A stretch of 64,000 bases of DNA from Aliiglaciecola sp. M165 (GTDB taxonomy: Bacteria > Pseudomonadota > Gammaproteobacteria > Enterobacterales > Alteromonadaceae), in the NCBI RefSeq assembly GCF_007197995.1, contig NZ_VKKH01000004.1, positions 62,001-126,000 on the forward strand. The letters run 5' to 3'. Shown piece after piece: positions 54,756 through 63,811 of the stretch. A program made the translations under genes and the position numbers. The notes under the pieces are model-generated. The model did not search any database. It was not told the DNA's origin and worked only from the letters and a program-made list of their open reading frames with translations. The stretch's first letter is position 1; the number at the start of each line of letters is the position of its first letter.

Positions 54756-56492
54756 TTAAATTCGTCTTTGCTTCATTTCCTGAGCGCAAAAATCTACGGC
54801 GCGAACGGTTAACGCCATAAAGGTCAATGACGGATTAACCGTCGCCGATGAACAATAAGAAGCTCCGTCAGTCACAAATAGATTTGGAATATCATGGGCT
54901 TGGTTATAGCCATTGAGTATTGAGTCTTTCTTGTCACGGCCCATTCGCGCGGTGCCCAGCTCATGAATGGCTGACCCCGGAGGGTTTGAGTCGGTTGTCA
55001 CACGGCTAGACACATGCTTTACCCCCACCTTCTTGAGCATCTTTTCACATTCTTCTGCGCAATCTTCCATCATCAACTTTTCGTTTTCAGACCACTGCAC
55101 ATTGAAATGCAGTTGCGGCATTCCCCACTTGTCTTTGTTGGTAGGATGGAGGGTCACTTGATTGTCAAATCGGGGCAGCATCTCACCCTGCGCATAAAAC
55201 CCAAAATACCAATCACCTGGACGGGTTAGACTCGCTTTGTAATCAGCGCCGATGCCATCTTTTTGCTCAGCGCCCTTCCAATTACCTCGGCTTGCGCCGC
55301 CACCCAAAGCATAACCACGCACATAATGTTTTTTATAGCGGCTCGGTTCAAACTGGAAATTTGGTACATAAATACCCGTGGGTCGTCGGCCCGAGTAATA
55401 CTCGTTATCAAAGCCTTCAACTATGCCCCCGGCATTAGCATTATAATTGTGGTCCATTAGATAATGACCCAGCACACCTGACGTATTGGCAATCCCATTA
55501 GGGAATTTGCGCGAAGTCGAATTCAGCATAATTTGCGTCGACCCTAAGGTTGAAGCACATAGAAAAACCACTTTGGCAAAGTATTCACGAGTGGATAAAT
55601 CTTTGTCGTCTATGACTCTGACACCCTTGACGCGGTTAGTCTTTTCATCGTAAATCACACTGTGAACGATGCTGTCAACGGCGATGGTCAAATTGCCAGT
55701 GGCTGCGGCAAAGGGCAACGTCGAGCTCTGTGTCGAAAAGTAGGCTCCGAATGAACACCCTTTATGGCACTCATCACGCGCTTGACACATCACCCGACCA
55801 TGGCTCATATGATATTCCGTTGGCACCGATAAGTGTGCAGTTCGTCCCATGACCATTGGACGTTCTGGAAAGTATCGCGCCAATTGCTTTTGCAGATCCA
55901 ATTCCACTTTGTTCATTTCAAAGGGCGGTAACGTATCACCGTCAGGGAGTTGAGCCAGCCCATCTTTTGCACCAGAAATACCGGCATGTTTTTCTACATA
56001 TTGATACCAGGTCGCCAAGTCTTTGTAACGAATAGGCCAGTCATTGCCATGGCCATCCGCTTTATTGGCGTTAAAATCGTACTCGCTCATACGATAGGAT
56101 TGTCGGTGCCAAGTGAGGGATTTCCCTCCCAATTGATTGCCTCGAATCCAATTGAAATCGGTGTTTTTTTCCGTGGAATAAGGCAAATCCCTGTCATTGC
56201 CAAAAAAGTGTTTGGTCGCATCGTTAAACGCGTAGCATTTTGACTGAACTGGGTGTTGTTCCTGCGTTAAGATATTATTAACTTTAGTGCGCTCAGCAAA
56301 TGTCCAAGGGCCTTTGCCTTCGGTTATATAGTCTTTTCTGTGTTCGACTTTACGACCACGCTCTACCATTAGCACTTTGAAACCACGTTCGGTGAATTCT
56401 TTGGCTGCCCAGCCTCCAGTGACGCCGGATCCAATCACAAGAACATCAAATTCTTGTTGGGTGTCTTTTACAAAAATGTCGTTCACTTGCAT
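54756..56492 (-). CDS. GMC-type FAD oxidoreductase, catalytic subunit (glucoside 3-dehydrogenase-like)
   Basis: 578 residues. The FAD motif VIGSGVTGGWAAKEFTERG lies near residue 18, NQLGGKSLTWHRQSYRMSEYDF matches the GMC flavin-contact loop, and SAIHELGTARMGRD with PNLFVTDGASYCSSATVNPSLTFMALTVRA is the C-terminal GMC signature. A Cys-rich CQARDECHKGCSFGAYFST segment is present. The partner gene 9 bases upstream encodes a gluconate-2-dehydrogenase-subunit-3-like protein, the pairing seen in bacterial glucoside 3-dehydrogenases and gluconate, sorbitol and fructose dehydrogenases. It is probably periplasmic, exported with its Tat partner since it lacks its own signal. Confidence 0.9.
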   Translation of the reverse strand: MQVNDIFVKDTQQEFDVLVIGSGVTGGWAAKEFTERGFKVLMVERGRKVEHRKDYITEGKGPWTFAERTKVNNILTQEQHPVQSKCYAFNDATKHFFGNDRDLPYSTEKNTDFNWIRGNQLGGKSLTWHRQSYRMSEYDFNANKADGHGNDWPIRYKDLATWYQYVEKHAGISGAKDGLAQLPDGDTLPPFEMNKVELDLQKQLARYFPERPMVMGRTAHLSVPTEYHMSHGRVMCQARDECHKGCSFGAYFSTQSSTLPFAAATGNLTIAVDSIVHSVIYDEKTNRVKGVRVIDDKDLSTREYFAKVVFLCASTLGSTQIMLNSTSRKFPNGIANTSGVLGHYLMDHNYNANAGGIVEGFDNEYYSGRRPTGIYVPNFQFEPSRYKKHYVRGYALGGGASRGNWKGAEQKDGIGADYKASLTRPGDWYFGFYAQGEMLPRFDNQVTLHPTNKDKWGMPQLHFNVQWSENEKLMMEDCAEECEKMLKKVGVKHVSSRVTTDSNPPGSAIHELGTARMGRDKKDSILNGYNQAHDIPNLFVTDGASYCSSATVNPSLTFMALTVRAVDFCAQEMKQRRI

Positions 56493-56501
56493 TAATATTG
56501 C

Positions 56502-57122
56502 CTAATAATAATTCAATGAGCCATAGACTTTGGTTTCCGCTGTCACTGGAACTGAGCCCTTGTAGCCGCCAGGCACTGCTTGATAATTGAGTACCTGCGT
56601 GGCGCCAATCTCACTGGTGAAATAGCCAAAAAGAATGAGCCCCTTGAGAAACTTAAAATCTGCATGTAACGTCTCTGGAAACCCGTCTCTGCTTTCGATT
56701 TTAACCAGAAGATCAGTTTTCTGTTGCGGAGTCATCTTAGTGTAGGAACTTACCTTGAGGGTTTGCGCACGGCCTTCTACTGTATTGATAAGTTCTCTCA
56801 CCGATTGTTGTTGTTGTTTTGAATGACATTGGCTGAGTTGATGGTCGATAAATCCGTGACAATCTACGTCTGCTGCACCGGGTGTATCCGTGCGCGGCAA
56901 GACAGTTTCACACAGCTCGCGCAATACCTGCATTTGTTTTTTATTCAACACTTTACCATCACTTAAGTGGCTATCATTTTTAGGTGTATAAGCTAACGCA
57001 GATGTTACGCCTGTTGCAGTAACTAAGGTCGCAGCAACAGAAGTACCAAGGGTGGCGCCGAGTTTTTTTAAAAACCAGCGTCGGCTATCCTGCGAATTTG
57101 AGATGTTTTGTTTACTCATCAC
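56502..57122 (-). CDS. Gluconate 2-dehydrogenase subunit 3-like protein with Tat signal
   Basis: 206 residues of the PF13618 family. A twin-arginine signal (SRRWFLKKLGATLG followed by a hydrophobic stretch) lies at the N-terminus. The body has LNKKQMQVLRELCETVLPRTDTPGAADVDCHGFIDHQLSQC and ILFGYFTSEIGATQVLNYQAVPGGYKGSVPV. In the family this small subunit carries the flavoprotein through the Tat system by hitch-hiking and holds the complex together. It lies directly before the GMC gene. No dedicated cytochrome c subunit is seen in the window. Confidence 0.9.
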   Translation of the reverse strand: MMSKQNISNSQDSRRWFLKKLGATLGTSVAATLVTATGVTSALAYTPKNDSHLSDGKVLNKKQMQVLRELCETVLPRTDTPGAADVDCHGFIDHQLSQCHSKQQQQSVRELINTVEGRAQTLKVSSYTKMTPQQKTDLLVKIESRDGFPETLHADFKFLKGLILFGYFTSEIGATQVLNYQAVPGGYKGSVPVTAETKVYGSLNYY

Positions 57123-57127
57123 ACGTC

Positions 57128-58354
57128 CTAGTTTTGCGTTGCGGTAGCGATGCGCTGACCGGTTATTCGTTTGACAATAAAAAACAACACTGCAAAGGCA
57201 ACGATTAAAATCACAGGGAAGAGTAACAAGTTTTGCAACACCTCTTGACCTGCGAGTATTTGTACCTGAGTCGGGTCAAGATTTTGCGCCTCTGCACTGG
57301 CTGTCGCATCGTCAATCCAGGTGCCTATCACGGGGTTCCACATGCTAACTGCAAACATGCCGGCTCCGCCGATGATGGACAGTCCAAGTGCGCCTGTCTT
57401 GGGTAAATACTCTGAAACACAGCCAAGCATTGTAGGCCAAAAATAACATACACCCACTGCGAATATGATTGCCGCTAGATAAATCATTCCACCTGACACC
57501 ATGCTCATCATTAGCATACCAATACTTGCAAAAATAGCTGAGAACAATAGGACACCCGCTGGGTTCAAGCGATGCACGATCGGGCCTGCATAGTAGCGAC
57601 CCACCGCCATAATGCCCGTCATCAGAGCCAAAATAATCATTGGCGATGCACCTGATGCGCCTAAAATGCCCTGTATCCACTGTTGTGTGCCAAGCTCTGT
57701 TGTTGCCGTTAATGTCATGCAGGCGACGAGAAAGATATATAGCGGTGTAAAAAGGTGTTTAATGTTGTCAACGGTAGAATGTTGCGAGCGGTCAAACTCA
57801 GGAAATTCACTTGATAGCAGCATATACCCGTAAATGAGTGTGGGGACAATGATCGTAGCAACCTGTAACTGCCAACCCAGTCCTGCGCTTGTCATCACGT
57901 TTGAAATGAGTGCACCAATGACAATGCCCCCTGGGAACCAGACATGAAACTTGTTTAGCATAGTGGTTTTATTGTCTTCGTATATTTCAGCAATAAGTGG
58001 ATTACAACCTGCTTCAACTGAGCCGTTAGCAAAACCGATTAAAAATGTTGAAATCAATAGCCCCCAAAAACCGCCTGAGCTAATTGTCAGAATTAGACCA
58101 AGTAAGTGACAGACGAAGGCTAACGTAATGAGCTTCTTGGCGCCCATTGCGTTATACAAAATACCGCCGAACATAGTGGCTAACGGAAAGCCTAGAAACG
58201 CCATCGCGTTTACCCAGCCCAGCTGATTGGCAGACAAACCATACTGCGCACCAAGCTCACCTAAAATGCCTGCACGAATGGCAAACGTCATCGATGTTAC
58301 AGTGAGTGCTAGACAGCAAAGAATAAATACTTTATTCGCTCGCAGTTTATCCAT
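57128..58354 (-). CDS. MFS transporter, probable sugar/sugar-acid type
   Basis: 408 residues with about 12 hydrophobic helices. Segments are VFILCCLALTVTSMTFAIRAGILGELG, LGWVNAMAFLGFPLATMFGGILYNAMGAKKLITLAF, GFANGSVEAGCNPLIAEIYEDNKTTMLNKFHVWFPGGIVIG and FWPTMLGCVSEYLPKTGALGLSIIGGAGMF, the last resembling FucP-like sugar porters. Its start overlaps the upstream TIM-barrel gene by 8 bases, so it is translationally coupled to the keto-sugar genes. The cargo is inferred to be the oxidised sugar. Confidence 0.87.
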   Translation of the reverse strand: MDKLRANKVFILCCLALTVTSMTFAIRAGILGELGAQYGLSANQLGWVNAMAFLGFPLATMFGGILYNAMGAKKLITLAFVCHLLGLILTISSGGFWGLLISTFLIGFANGSVEAGCNPLIAEIYEDNKTTMLNKFHVWFPGGIVIGALISNVMTSAGLGWQLQVATIIVPTLIYGYMLLSSEFPEFDRSQHSTVDNIKHLFTPLYIFLVACMTLTATTELGTQQWIQGILGASGASPMIILALMTGIMAVGRYYAGPIVHRLNPAGVLLFSAIFASIGMLMMSMVSGGMIYLAAIIFAVGVCYFWPTMLGCVSEYLPKTGALGLSIIGGAGMFAVSMWNPVIGTWIDDATASAEAQNLDPTQVQILAGQEVLQNLLLFPVILIVAFAVLFFIVKRITGQRIATATQN

Positions 58355-59417
58355 TGTGATTCTCCTTCAATCCTAGTGTGCGTCGATTAGCTGCTTCATC
58401 AGTTTCGCCACCAGCAAAATCATCAAACGCTTTATCGGTAGGACGAATGATATGTTTGGCGATAAAAGGAGCTCCTTCAGTGGCGCCGTCCTCTGGATGT
58501 TTGATACAGCATTCCCATTCCAATACCGCCCATCCTTCATAACCGTATTGGGTCAACTTGCTAAATATTTGCGAAAAGTCGACTTGCCCGTCGCCCAGTG
58601 ATCGGAATCTTCCAGGGCGATTAATCCAATCTTCGTAGCCACCATAAACGCCCATTCTTCCTGATGGATGGAACTCAGCATCTTTGACGTGAAAGGCTTT
58701 GATCCGCTCATGATACAAATCGATAAACGCTAAGTAGTCTAATTGTTGCAACACAAAATGGCTTGGGTCATAAAGAATATTTGCACGGGGGTGATGATTT
58801 GTTGCCTCAAGAAAGCGTTCAAAGGTTGCACCGTCGTGCAAATCTTCACCTGGGTGCAGTTCATAGCAGACATCGACACCGCATTCGTCAAATTTGTTCA
58901 GTATCGGTACCCAACGGTCGGCTAATTCGGCAAATCCTGTTTCAACCAAGCCTTTCGGACGTTGTGGCCAAGGGTAAAATGTGTGCCAAAGCAGTGCACC
59001 AGAAAACGTCGCATGAGCATTTAATCCAAAATTTTGACTGGCTTTGGCTGCCCACATCATTTGTTGGTTCGCCCATTGCGTGCGCGCTTGCGGATTGCCT
59101 TTGACTTCATCCGGTGCGAATCCATCAAACATGCTGTCATAAGCAGGATGAACCGCGACTAACTGTCCTTGTAAATGGGTTGAAAGCTCTGTGATTTGAA
59201 GCCCATGAGATGCGGCAATCCCCATCAACTCAGAACAGTATGTTTGACTTGTAGCCGCGCGTTCCAGATCAAAGAGTCGCGCATCCCATGTTGGCACCTG
59301 GACACCTTTGAATCCTTTTGAAGCGGCCCATTCACAAATGCTGTCAAAACTATTGAATGGCGCGTCATCCGATGCAAACTGAGCGAGAAAAATTGCAGGG
59401 CCTTTAATTTGATTCAT
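58347..59417 (-). CDS. Xylose-isomerase-like TIM-barrel protein (sugar isomerase/epimerase family), cytoplasmic
   Basis: 356 residues without signal peptide. Strands and metal-ligand candidates are FKGVQVPTWD, ITELSTHLQGQLVAVHPAYD, VDVCYELHPGEDLHDG, NILYDPSHFVLQQLDYLAFIDLYHERIKAFHVKDAEF, RSLGDGQVDFSQIFSKL and WAVLEWE. This subfamily commonly sits next to Gfo/Idh/MocA genes. A role as epimerase, isomerase or lyase on a 3-keto-glycoside is the best inference. It overlaps the MFS gene and follows the Gfo/Idh/MocA gene by 9 bases. Confidence 0.86.
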   Translation of the reverse strand: MNQIKGPAIFLAQFASDDAPFNSFDSICEWAASKGFKGVQVPTWDARLFDLERAATSQTYCSELMGIAASHGLQITELSTHLQGQLVAVHPAYDSMFDGFAPDEVKGNPQARTQWANQQMMWAAKASQNFGLNAHATFSGALLWHTFYPWPQRPKGLVETGFAELADRWVPILNKFDECGVDVCYELHPGEDLHDGATFERFLEATNHHPRANILYDPSHFVLQQLDYLAFIDLYHERIKAFHVKDAEFHPSGRMGVYGGYEDWINRPGRFRSLGDGQVDFSQIFSKLTQYGYEGWAVLEWECCIKHPEDGATEGAPFIAKHIIRPTDKAFDDFAGGETDEAANRRTLGLKENHNG

Positions 59418-59426
59418 ACTATGCCT

Positions 59427-60593
59427 TTATGATTTCAAGGGTGTTTTGGTGGTTTCAAACGGATGCCATTTGGTCTCTGATTGGCTAGCAGCGACTGCGT
59501 TTTCAATAAACGCCATACCACGAATCGCATCTGTGACTCCGGGCACGGGGTTGGCGACCTCCTGCCCCCTTTCGTAAGCCAGAATTTGCTTAGCGAAATC
59601 CTGGTAAATATTGGCAAACGCCTCTAAATATCCTTCAGGGTGGCCAGCGGGTGTGCGGGTCGCTGCTTGCGCAGTGGTAGCCATGTCTCCTACACCTGTG
59701 CGATACAGGTGGCTTGGTGCATTATTCTGTTTCAACCAAAGACTGTTTGGCTCTTGTTGTTGCCACGACAAACTTGCAAGTTCCCCGTAGACACGCAAGG
59801 TGAGATTATTCTCCTCTCCGACAGCGATTTGACTCGACATCAAAGTTCCCCGTGCGCCATTGTCGAAACGCATGAGCACAGTGCCGTCATCATCTAGTTG
59901 CCGGCCGTTCACTACAGAGGCAAGATCGGAACACAGTTCGGTAATGTGTAAACCGGTGACAAATTCCACTAGATTGGCAGCGTGCACACCGATGTCTCCC
60001 ATACAGCAGCTCACACCTGCTCGATTGGGATCGATCCGCCAACTTGCTTGTTTGGAGCTTGCATCTTCCGAAGCGGCTAACCATCCCTGGTGATATTCGG
60101 CTATGATTTTTACTACCTTTCCAAGCCTGCCACTTGCCACGAGAGCTTGCGCCTGCTTAACCATGGGATAACCCGTATAAGTGTGGGTCAGACCAAACAA
60201 TTGATCCGTTTGCTTAACCACCTTTTCGAGCGCTAGCGCTTCTTCAAGAGAGTAGGTCGCGGGTTTATCGCTCAACACATGAAAACCCGCCTCTAAGGCG
60301 GCTTTGGCGACGGGAAAATGTAAATGATTAGGCGTTACTATTGCAACAAAGTCCATCCTTTCGCTACTTGGAAGCTTCGCCTCTGCCGTTAACATTTGAT
60401 TAAAATCTGAGTAGCAGCGTTTTTCATCAAGATACAGAGACCGGCCTGAATTAATCGACCGCTCTGGGTCTGAGCTAAAAGCCCCACACACTAAATCTAT
60501 CTGGCCATCAATACGGGATGCCATTCTGTGCACCTCACCGATGAAGGCACCTTCACCGCCGCCGACCATACCCATTTTTATTTTTCTTACCAT
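59427..60593 (-). CDS. Gfo/Idh/MocA-family sugar oxidoreductase
   Basis: 388 residues. An N-terminal Rossmann domain (KIKMGMVGGGEGAFIGEVHRMA; FVAIVTPNHLHFPVAKAALEAGFHVLSDKPATYSLEEA with the catalytic Lys of the DKP motif) is followed by the GFO C-terminal domain (CCMGDIGVHAANLVEFVTGLHI). It oxidises or reduces a sugar carbonyl with NAD(P), often at C3 of glucosides. It is the first gene of the six-gene minus-strand run, divergent from the PAS-AraC regulator. Confidence 0.92.
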   Translation of the reverse strand: MVRKIKMGMVGGGEGAFIGEVHRMASRIDGQIDLVCGAFSSDPERSINSGRSLYLDEKRCYSDFNQMLTAEAKLPSSERMDFVAIVTPNHLHFPVAKAALEAGFHVLSDKPATYSLEEALALEKVVKQTDQLFGLTHTYTGYPMVKQAQALVASGRLGKVVKIIAEYHQGWLAASEDASSKQASWRIDPNRAGVSCCMGDIGVHAANLVEFVTGLHITELCSDLASVVNGRQLDDDGTVLMRFDNGARGTLMSSQIAVGEENNLTLRVYGELASLSWQQQEPNSLWLKQNNAPSHLYRTGVGDMATTAQAATRTPAGHPEGYLEAFANIYQDFAKQILAYERGQEVANPVPGVTDAIRGMAFIENAVAASQSETKWHPFETTKTPLKS

Positions 60594-60671
60594 GATAATT
60601 TCGTTTTAACTTCGCTTTGTTGAGCGAGCTTGAAACTCAGTTCAAGTGCCACATCGAGATGTAAAATAATT

Positions 60672-60685
60672 GTAATAAGTATTAC
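60672..60685. promoter_or_regulatory. Candidate operator in the divergent Gfo/AraC promoter
   Basis: GTAATAAGTATTAC has matching 6-base arms around AG, lying 79 bases from the Gfo start and 90 from the AraC-type start. A flanking AATT on both sides extends the symmetry with a one-base shift. The regulator at 60775 is the obvious candidate, although AraC proteins often prefer direct repeats. Confidence 0.45.
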
Positions 60686-60774
60686 CAATTAATCCCGAAA
60701 AGTGTTATTAAAAAATCGGTGCTGTATGCAACAAATTCGGCGTCACTAAAATTTTTGAATGATATTTGGGGTAA

Positions 60775-61569
60775 ATGATGTCAATGAGAACTCGCGAAGA
60801 GGCAGTTGCGATGCTAGAAAAACTGGATATGACGCAATTAATCAGTATGTTTGATCTGCTACCCGGGACTTTGTTTTGGATAAAAGACCAAGATTGTCGC
60901 TTTATTCATGCCAACCAACTCTTTGTCGAACACAGTGGTTTACGGTGTATCAGTAACATTTTGGGGCAAACCGACTACGCGATCTCTCCCCCGCAATTGG
61001 CCCGCCAATATATGTCAGATGATCAGAAAGTGATGGCCGGAGAAATAGTGACAAATCGCGTCGAGCTCAACATGGAGCCGTCTGGCGAATTCAGTTGGTA
61101 CTCAACATCCAAACGCCCTTTGTTCGATAGTCACCACAACATTATTGGTTCTTACGGATTCACACATTCATTGGAGCAAAGCGCACAAACTCTCTCAAAC
61201 GTTGAAGCCATCAAAGCACCGGTTGAGTTTGTCAGAAAAAATTTCCACCAAGAAATCAGCGTCACCGAACTGGCAGAAATCTCGTTTTTGTCGGTTAGTG
61301 CACTGGAACGTCGATTTAAAAAATATTTGGGCAAAACGCCTAAGCAATTTATTAACGAAATTCGCTTGGAGAATGCCCGTCGAAAGCTCATTGAAACGCG
61401 ATTGCCAATCCTGGAGATCGCCAACCAATGCGGCTTTGCAGAACATAGCTATTTCAGTCGCCAGTTTAAATCAATGTTCGGCGTACTGCCTTCAGACTTA
61501 CGTGAAGAAGTCACGCGCAAGGTCAGCACTTCGGATCTGGATGCGATAGAGCAGGATCAACATCTTTGA
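60775..61569 (+). CDS. AraC-family regulator with N-terminal PAS domain
   Basis: 264 residues. The N-terminal PAS-like domain shows FDLLPGTLFWIKDQDCRFIHANQLFVEHSG and SWYSTSKRPLFDSHHNIIGSYGF. The C-terminal double helix-turn-helix is AraC type (VRKNFHQEISVTELAEISFLSVSALERRFKKYLGKTPKQFINEIRLENARRKL..ILEIANQCGFAEHSYFSRQFKSMFG). GGGG precedes the ATG by five bases. It is divergent from the six-gene keto-sugar run and probably activates it. The ligand of the PAS domain is unknown. Confidence 0.92.
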   Translation: MMSMRTREEAVAMLEKLDMTQLISMFDLLPGTLFWIKDQDCRFIHANQLFVEHSGLRCISNILGQTDYAISPPQLARQYMSDDQKVMAGEIVTNRVELNMEPSGEFSWYSTSKRPLFDSHHNIIGSYGFTHSLEQSAQTLSNVEAIKAPVEFVRKNFHQEISVTELAEISFLSVSALERRFKKYLGKTPKQFINEIRLENARRKLIETRLPILEIANQCGFAEHSYFSRQFKSMFGVLPSDLREEVTRKVSTSDLDAIEQDQHL

Positions 61570-61686
61570 TATTCAATATCGCCGATTTCGTGGCATAACA
61601 AGGAGAATTTGTCTTAGTTTGTCGAACACACTCTTCTATACACTGGAGTAATTATACTGCAGTAGCAATAATATGAGGCTGACAAG

Positions 61687-62808
61687 ATGAAATCAGTGTT
61701 AAGTAAAACGGTTTTGCAATCGATGGGTTTCGCCCTGATTCTAACTGGCTTAATGTCATGTGGTAGCAGTTCCAATTCACCAGCAGATCCCACTCCAATA
61801 CCACCGAGCAGCCCGCCTACGGTGGCACAAGAGTCACCTTTACCTTTGCCTGTTGTCAATCAAAATACGCTTGCTGACGCAGAGATGCCGGCAGACGTTA
61901 TTGCTAAGATGGGGATTGGCATTAACCTCGGTAATACCCTTGATGCGCCAAACGAAGGGGACTGGGCACTGGCAGCTGAAGAATATTACATTCAGGCGTT
62001 TCAAGATGCCGGGTTCAAGCATGTAAGAATACCTATCACCTGGGGAAACCGGATTCAGGAGCAAGCGCCGTACACGATCGATGCTGATTTTCTGGATAGG
62101 GTGGAACTGATTGTAGATTGGGTATTAGACAGAGACATGTACGCCATCATCAATGTTCACCACGACAGCTGGATAAAGGAAAACTATGACGACATCAGTC
62201 AACGCAATCGATTCGATACCATTTGGTTAACCCTATCCGAGCGGTTCAAAAACAAATCCGCCAAGTTACTTTTTGAGATAATAAACGAGCCTCGTGGATT
62301 GAGTATCAATCAAATCAACCAACTCAATTTGCGCACCATGGATATTATTCGTAACCAAACCCGTAACCGCATTATCATCTACGCTGGCAATGAGTGGTCT
62401 GCATTGGATGACTTATTTAATGTTGCTATCCCTTATCCGCAAGATGAGTACCTCATAGCGAATTTCCATAGCTACGATCCATGGAATTTCGCGGGAATTT
62501 GTGTGCAACCGTGGGGAAGCGAAGAAGACAAAACCAATATGGAGAACCACTACATGCACGCCAGGGATTGGTCAGATACTAACGGCATTCCGATCATGAT
62601 GAACGAGTTTGGCTCAGCGAAATTTGATTTTCAAAATCCACAAAACGTGTGTGCGTCGAGCGAACGCGCTGATTATTTGCGCACTTCGGTTGCCATGATC
62701 AAAAAATACGGTATTGCGGCCACCTTTTGGGATGATGGTGGGTCTTTTAGCACCTATGACCGCAGCACAAATACCTGGGGTTTTGAAATGGAGATTTTAA
62801 CCGAGTAG
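61687..62808 (+). CDS. GH5-family endoglucanase-like lipoprotein
   Basis: 373 residues. Lipoprotein signal with lipobox LMSCGSSS, a Pro/Ser linker, then a GH5 barrel: MGIGINLGNTLDAP, FKHVRIPITWGNRI, YAIINVHHDSWIKENY, acid/base E201 in FEIINEPRG, NFHSYDPWNFAG, nucleophile E307 in IMMNEFGSA and ATFWDDGG. The pattern is that of GH5 cellulases and related beta-1,4 or beta-1,3 glucanases; the exact specificity cannot be read. GAGG lies before the ATG. It is convergent with the CBM-like gene. Confidence 0.92.
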   Translation: MKSVLSKTVLQSMGFALILTGLMSCGSSSNSPADPTPIPPSSPPTVAQESPLPLPVVNQNTLADAEMPADVIAKMGIGINLGNTLDAPNEGDWALAAEEYYIQAFQDAGFKHVRIPITWGNRIQEQAPYTIDADFLDRVELIVDWVLDRDMYAIINVHHDSWIKENYDDISQRNRFDTIWLTLSERFKNKSAKLLFEIINEPRGLSINQINQLNLRTMDIIRNQTRNRIIIYAGNEWSALDDLFNVAIPYPQDEYLIANFHSYDPWNFAGICVQPWGSEEDKTNMENHYMHARDWSDTNGIPIMMNEFGSAKFDFQNPQNVCASSERADYLRTSVAMIKKYGIAATFWDDGGSFSTYDRSTNTWGFEMEILTE

Positions 62809-62842
62809 CACAGTCGGTTGAGCACCTCTAGAATAGGTGCTG

Positions 62843-63520
62843 CTAATCGAGAAAGGGTAGCTCTTTGATAGCAACCTCGTTGCCAAGATTCAACACATAC
62901 ACAGGACCCAGCGCAATGCGTTGTTTTTGTGCCGCCAGTTGAAAACTAATTTGTGATTCATTGTTAGCAAAGTCGGTATGGGCTTTTCCTGCAAAAGTAT
63001 AGGACGCCCATTGTGAGCTGATCGAAAATCGTTTGCTGAAACTGGCGGAGTAAGGTGACTGACTAAGCTGCAATGCGGCCTGGCGAATATCCCCTCCCTC
63101 ATCGCTTAACAAGCGAGCAAAGAATAAAACAAACACAACGTCACCTTTTTTGATTTCGCCACCAATCGTCATATAGGCCCCAGCATCGTATGGCTGACGG
63201 CCCGCTTGTTTGACGTCGATTTCATAAGATGCACCACCAACAGCATCACTATTTTGATTAAGTTTGCCGCTAGCAATGTCACCAAAATGATTAATTGAGT
63301 CTGCATAAGGTACAGCGATTAGACTGCTTTCAACGGGCATTTCACTGATAAGTTTGGCATAAATGATATCAATCTCTTTTGATTTATCCTGTGCCCAACT
63401 TGCAAAAGAACATATAGATAAAAACAGAGCTAGCACCAAAGCTATGGTTCCATGTGTTTTAGGACGTAGAGGTGTCATCAAGCTTGACTTAGATATTTTA
63501 CCTGAAGGTGTTTTGTTCAT
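62843..63520 (-). CDS. Exported CBM4/9-like jelly-roll protein
   Basis: 225 residues with a long basic N-terminus and signal peptide (TIALVLALFLSICSFASWA). The body resembles CBM_4_9 / galactose-binding-like modules: a ligand-contact strand (QPYDAGAYMTIGGEIKKGDVVFVLFFARLL), then FSISSQWASYTFAG..ESQISFQLAAQKQRIALGPVYVLNLG. No catalytic domain is attached, so it would be a free secreted carbohydrate-binding protein. AAGGAG precedes the ATG. It lies beside the GH5 lipoprotein, which may share its substrate. Family assignment is by pattern only. Confidence 0.6.
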   Translation of the reverse strand: MNKTPSGKISKSSLMTPLRPKTHGTIALVLALFLSICSFASWAQDKSKEIDIIYAKLISEMPVESSLIAVPYADSINHFGDIASGKLNQNSDAVGGASYEIDVKQAGRQPYDAGAYMTIGGEIKKGDVVFVLFFARLLSDEGGDIRQAALQLSQSPYSASFSKRFSISSQWASYTFAGKAHTDFANNESQISFQLAAQKQRIALGPVYVLNLGNEVAIKELPFLD

Positions 63521-63811
63521 ACTGTTCTCCTTACCAAATTTAATGACAATTTATTAGCCATTTTAAAATTTAATCGACTGACACTTTTTAGGAAAACGAT
63601 AGATAAACATTTGAATGTGTGGAAATCAGGGACGATTTCGCCAAGCGCCCAGGGATGGGTTCACAGCGCCATTCAAATGATTATCTATCGCTTTCCTATT
63701 TACCAAGCTTTCACTTACTACAAAATGCTCACGTAAAGTCTCTTTCGCTCTTCCACACAAAAAAAATGTCTGGTATGGCGCGACATCCAGGACTAAAGGC
63801 TGCTCAGGATA
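63521..63811. other. Intergenic region with a CCCAGGGATGGG hairpin
   Basis: No gene is supported; a 76-codon frame at 63619 has no family resemblance. CCCA/TGGG (63648-63659) forms a small hairpin with GGGA in the loop, like the one at 43373. The left end must carry the promoter of the CBM-like gene and the right end the trailer of the halogenase gene. Confidence 0.4.
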
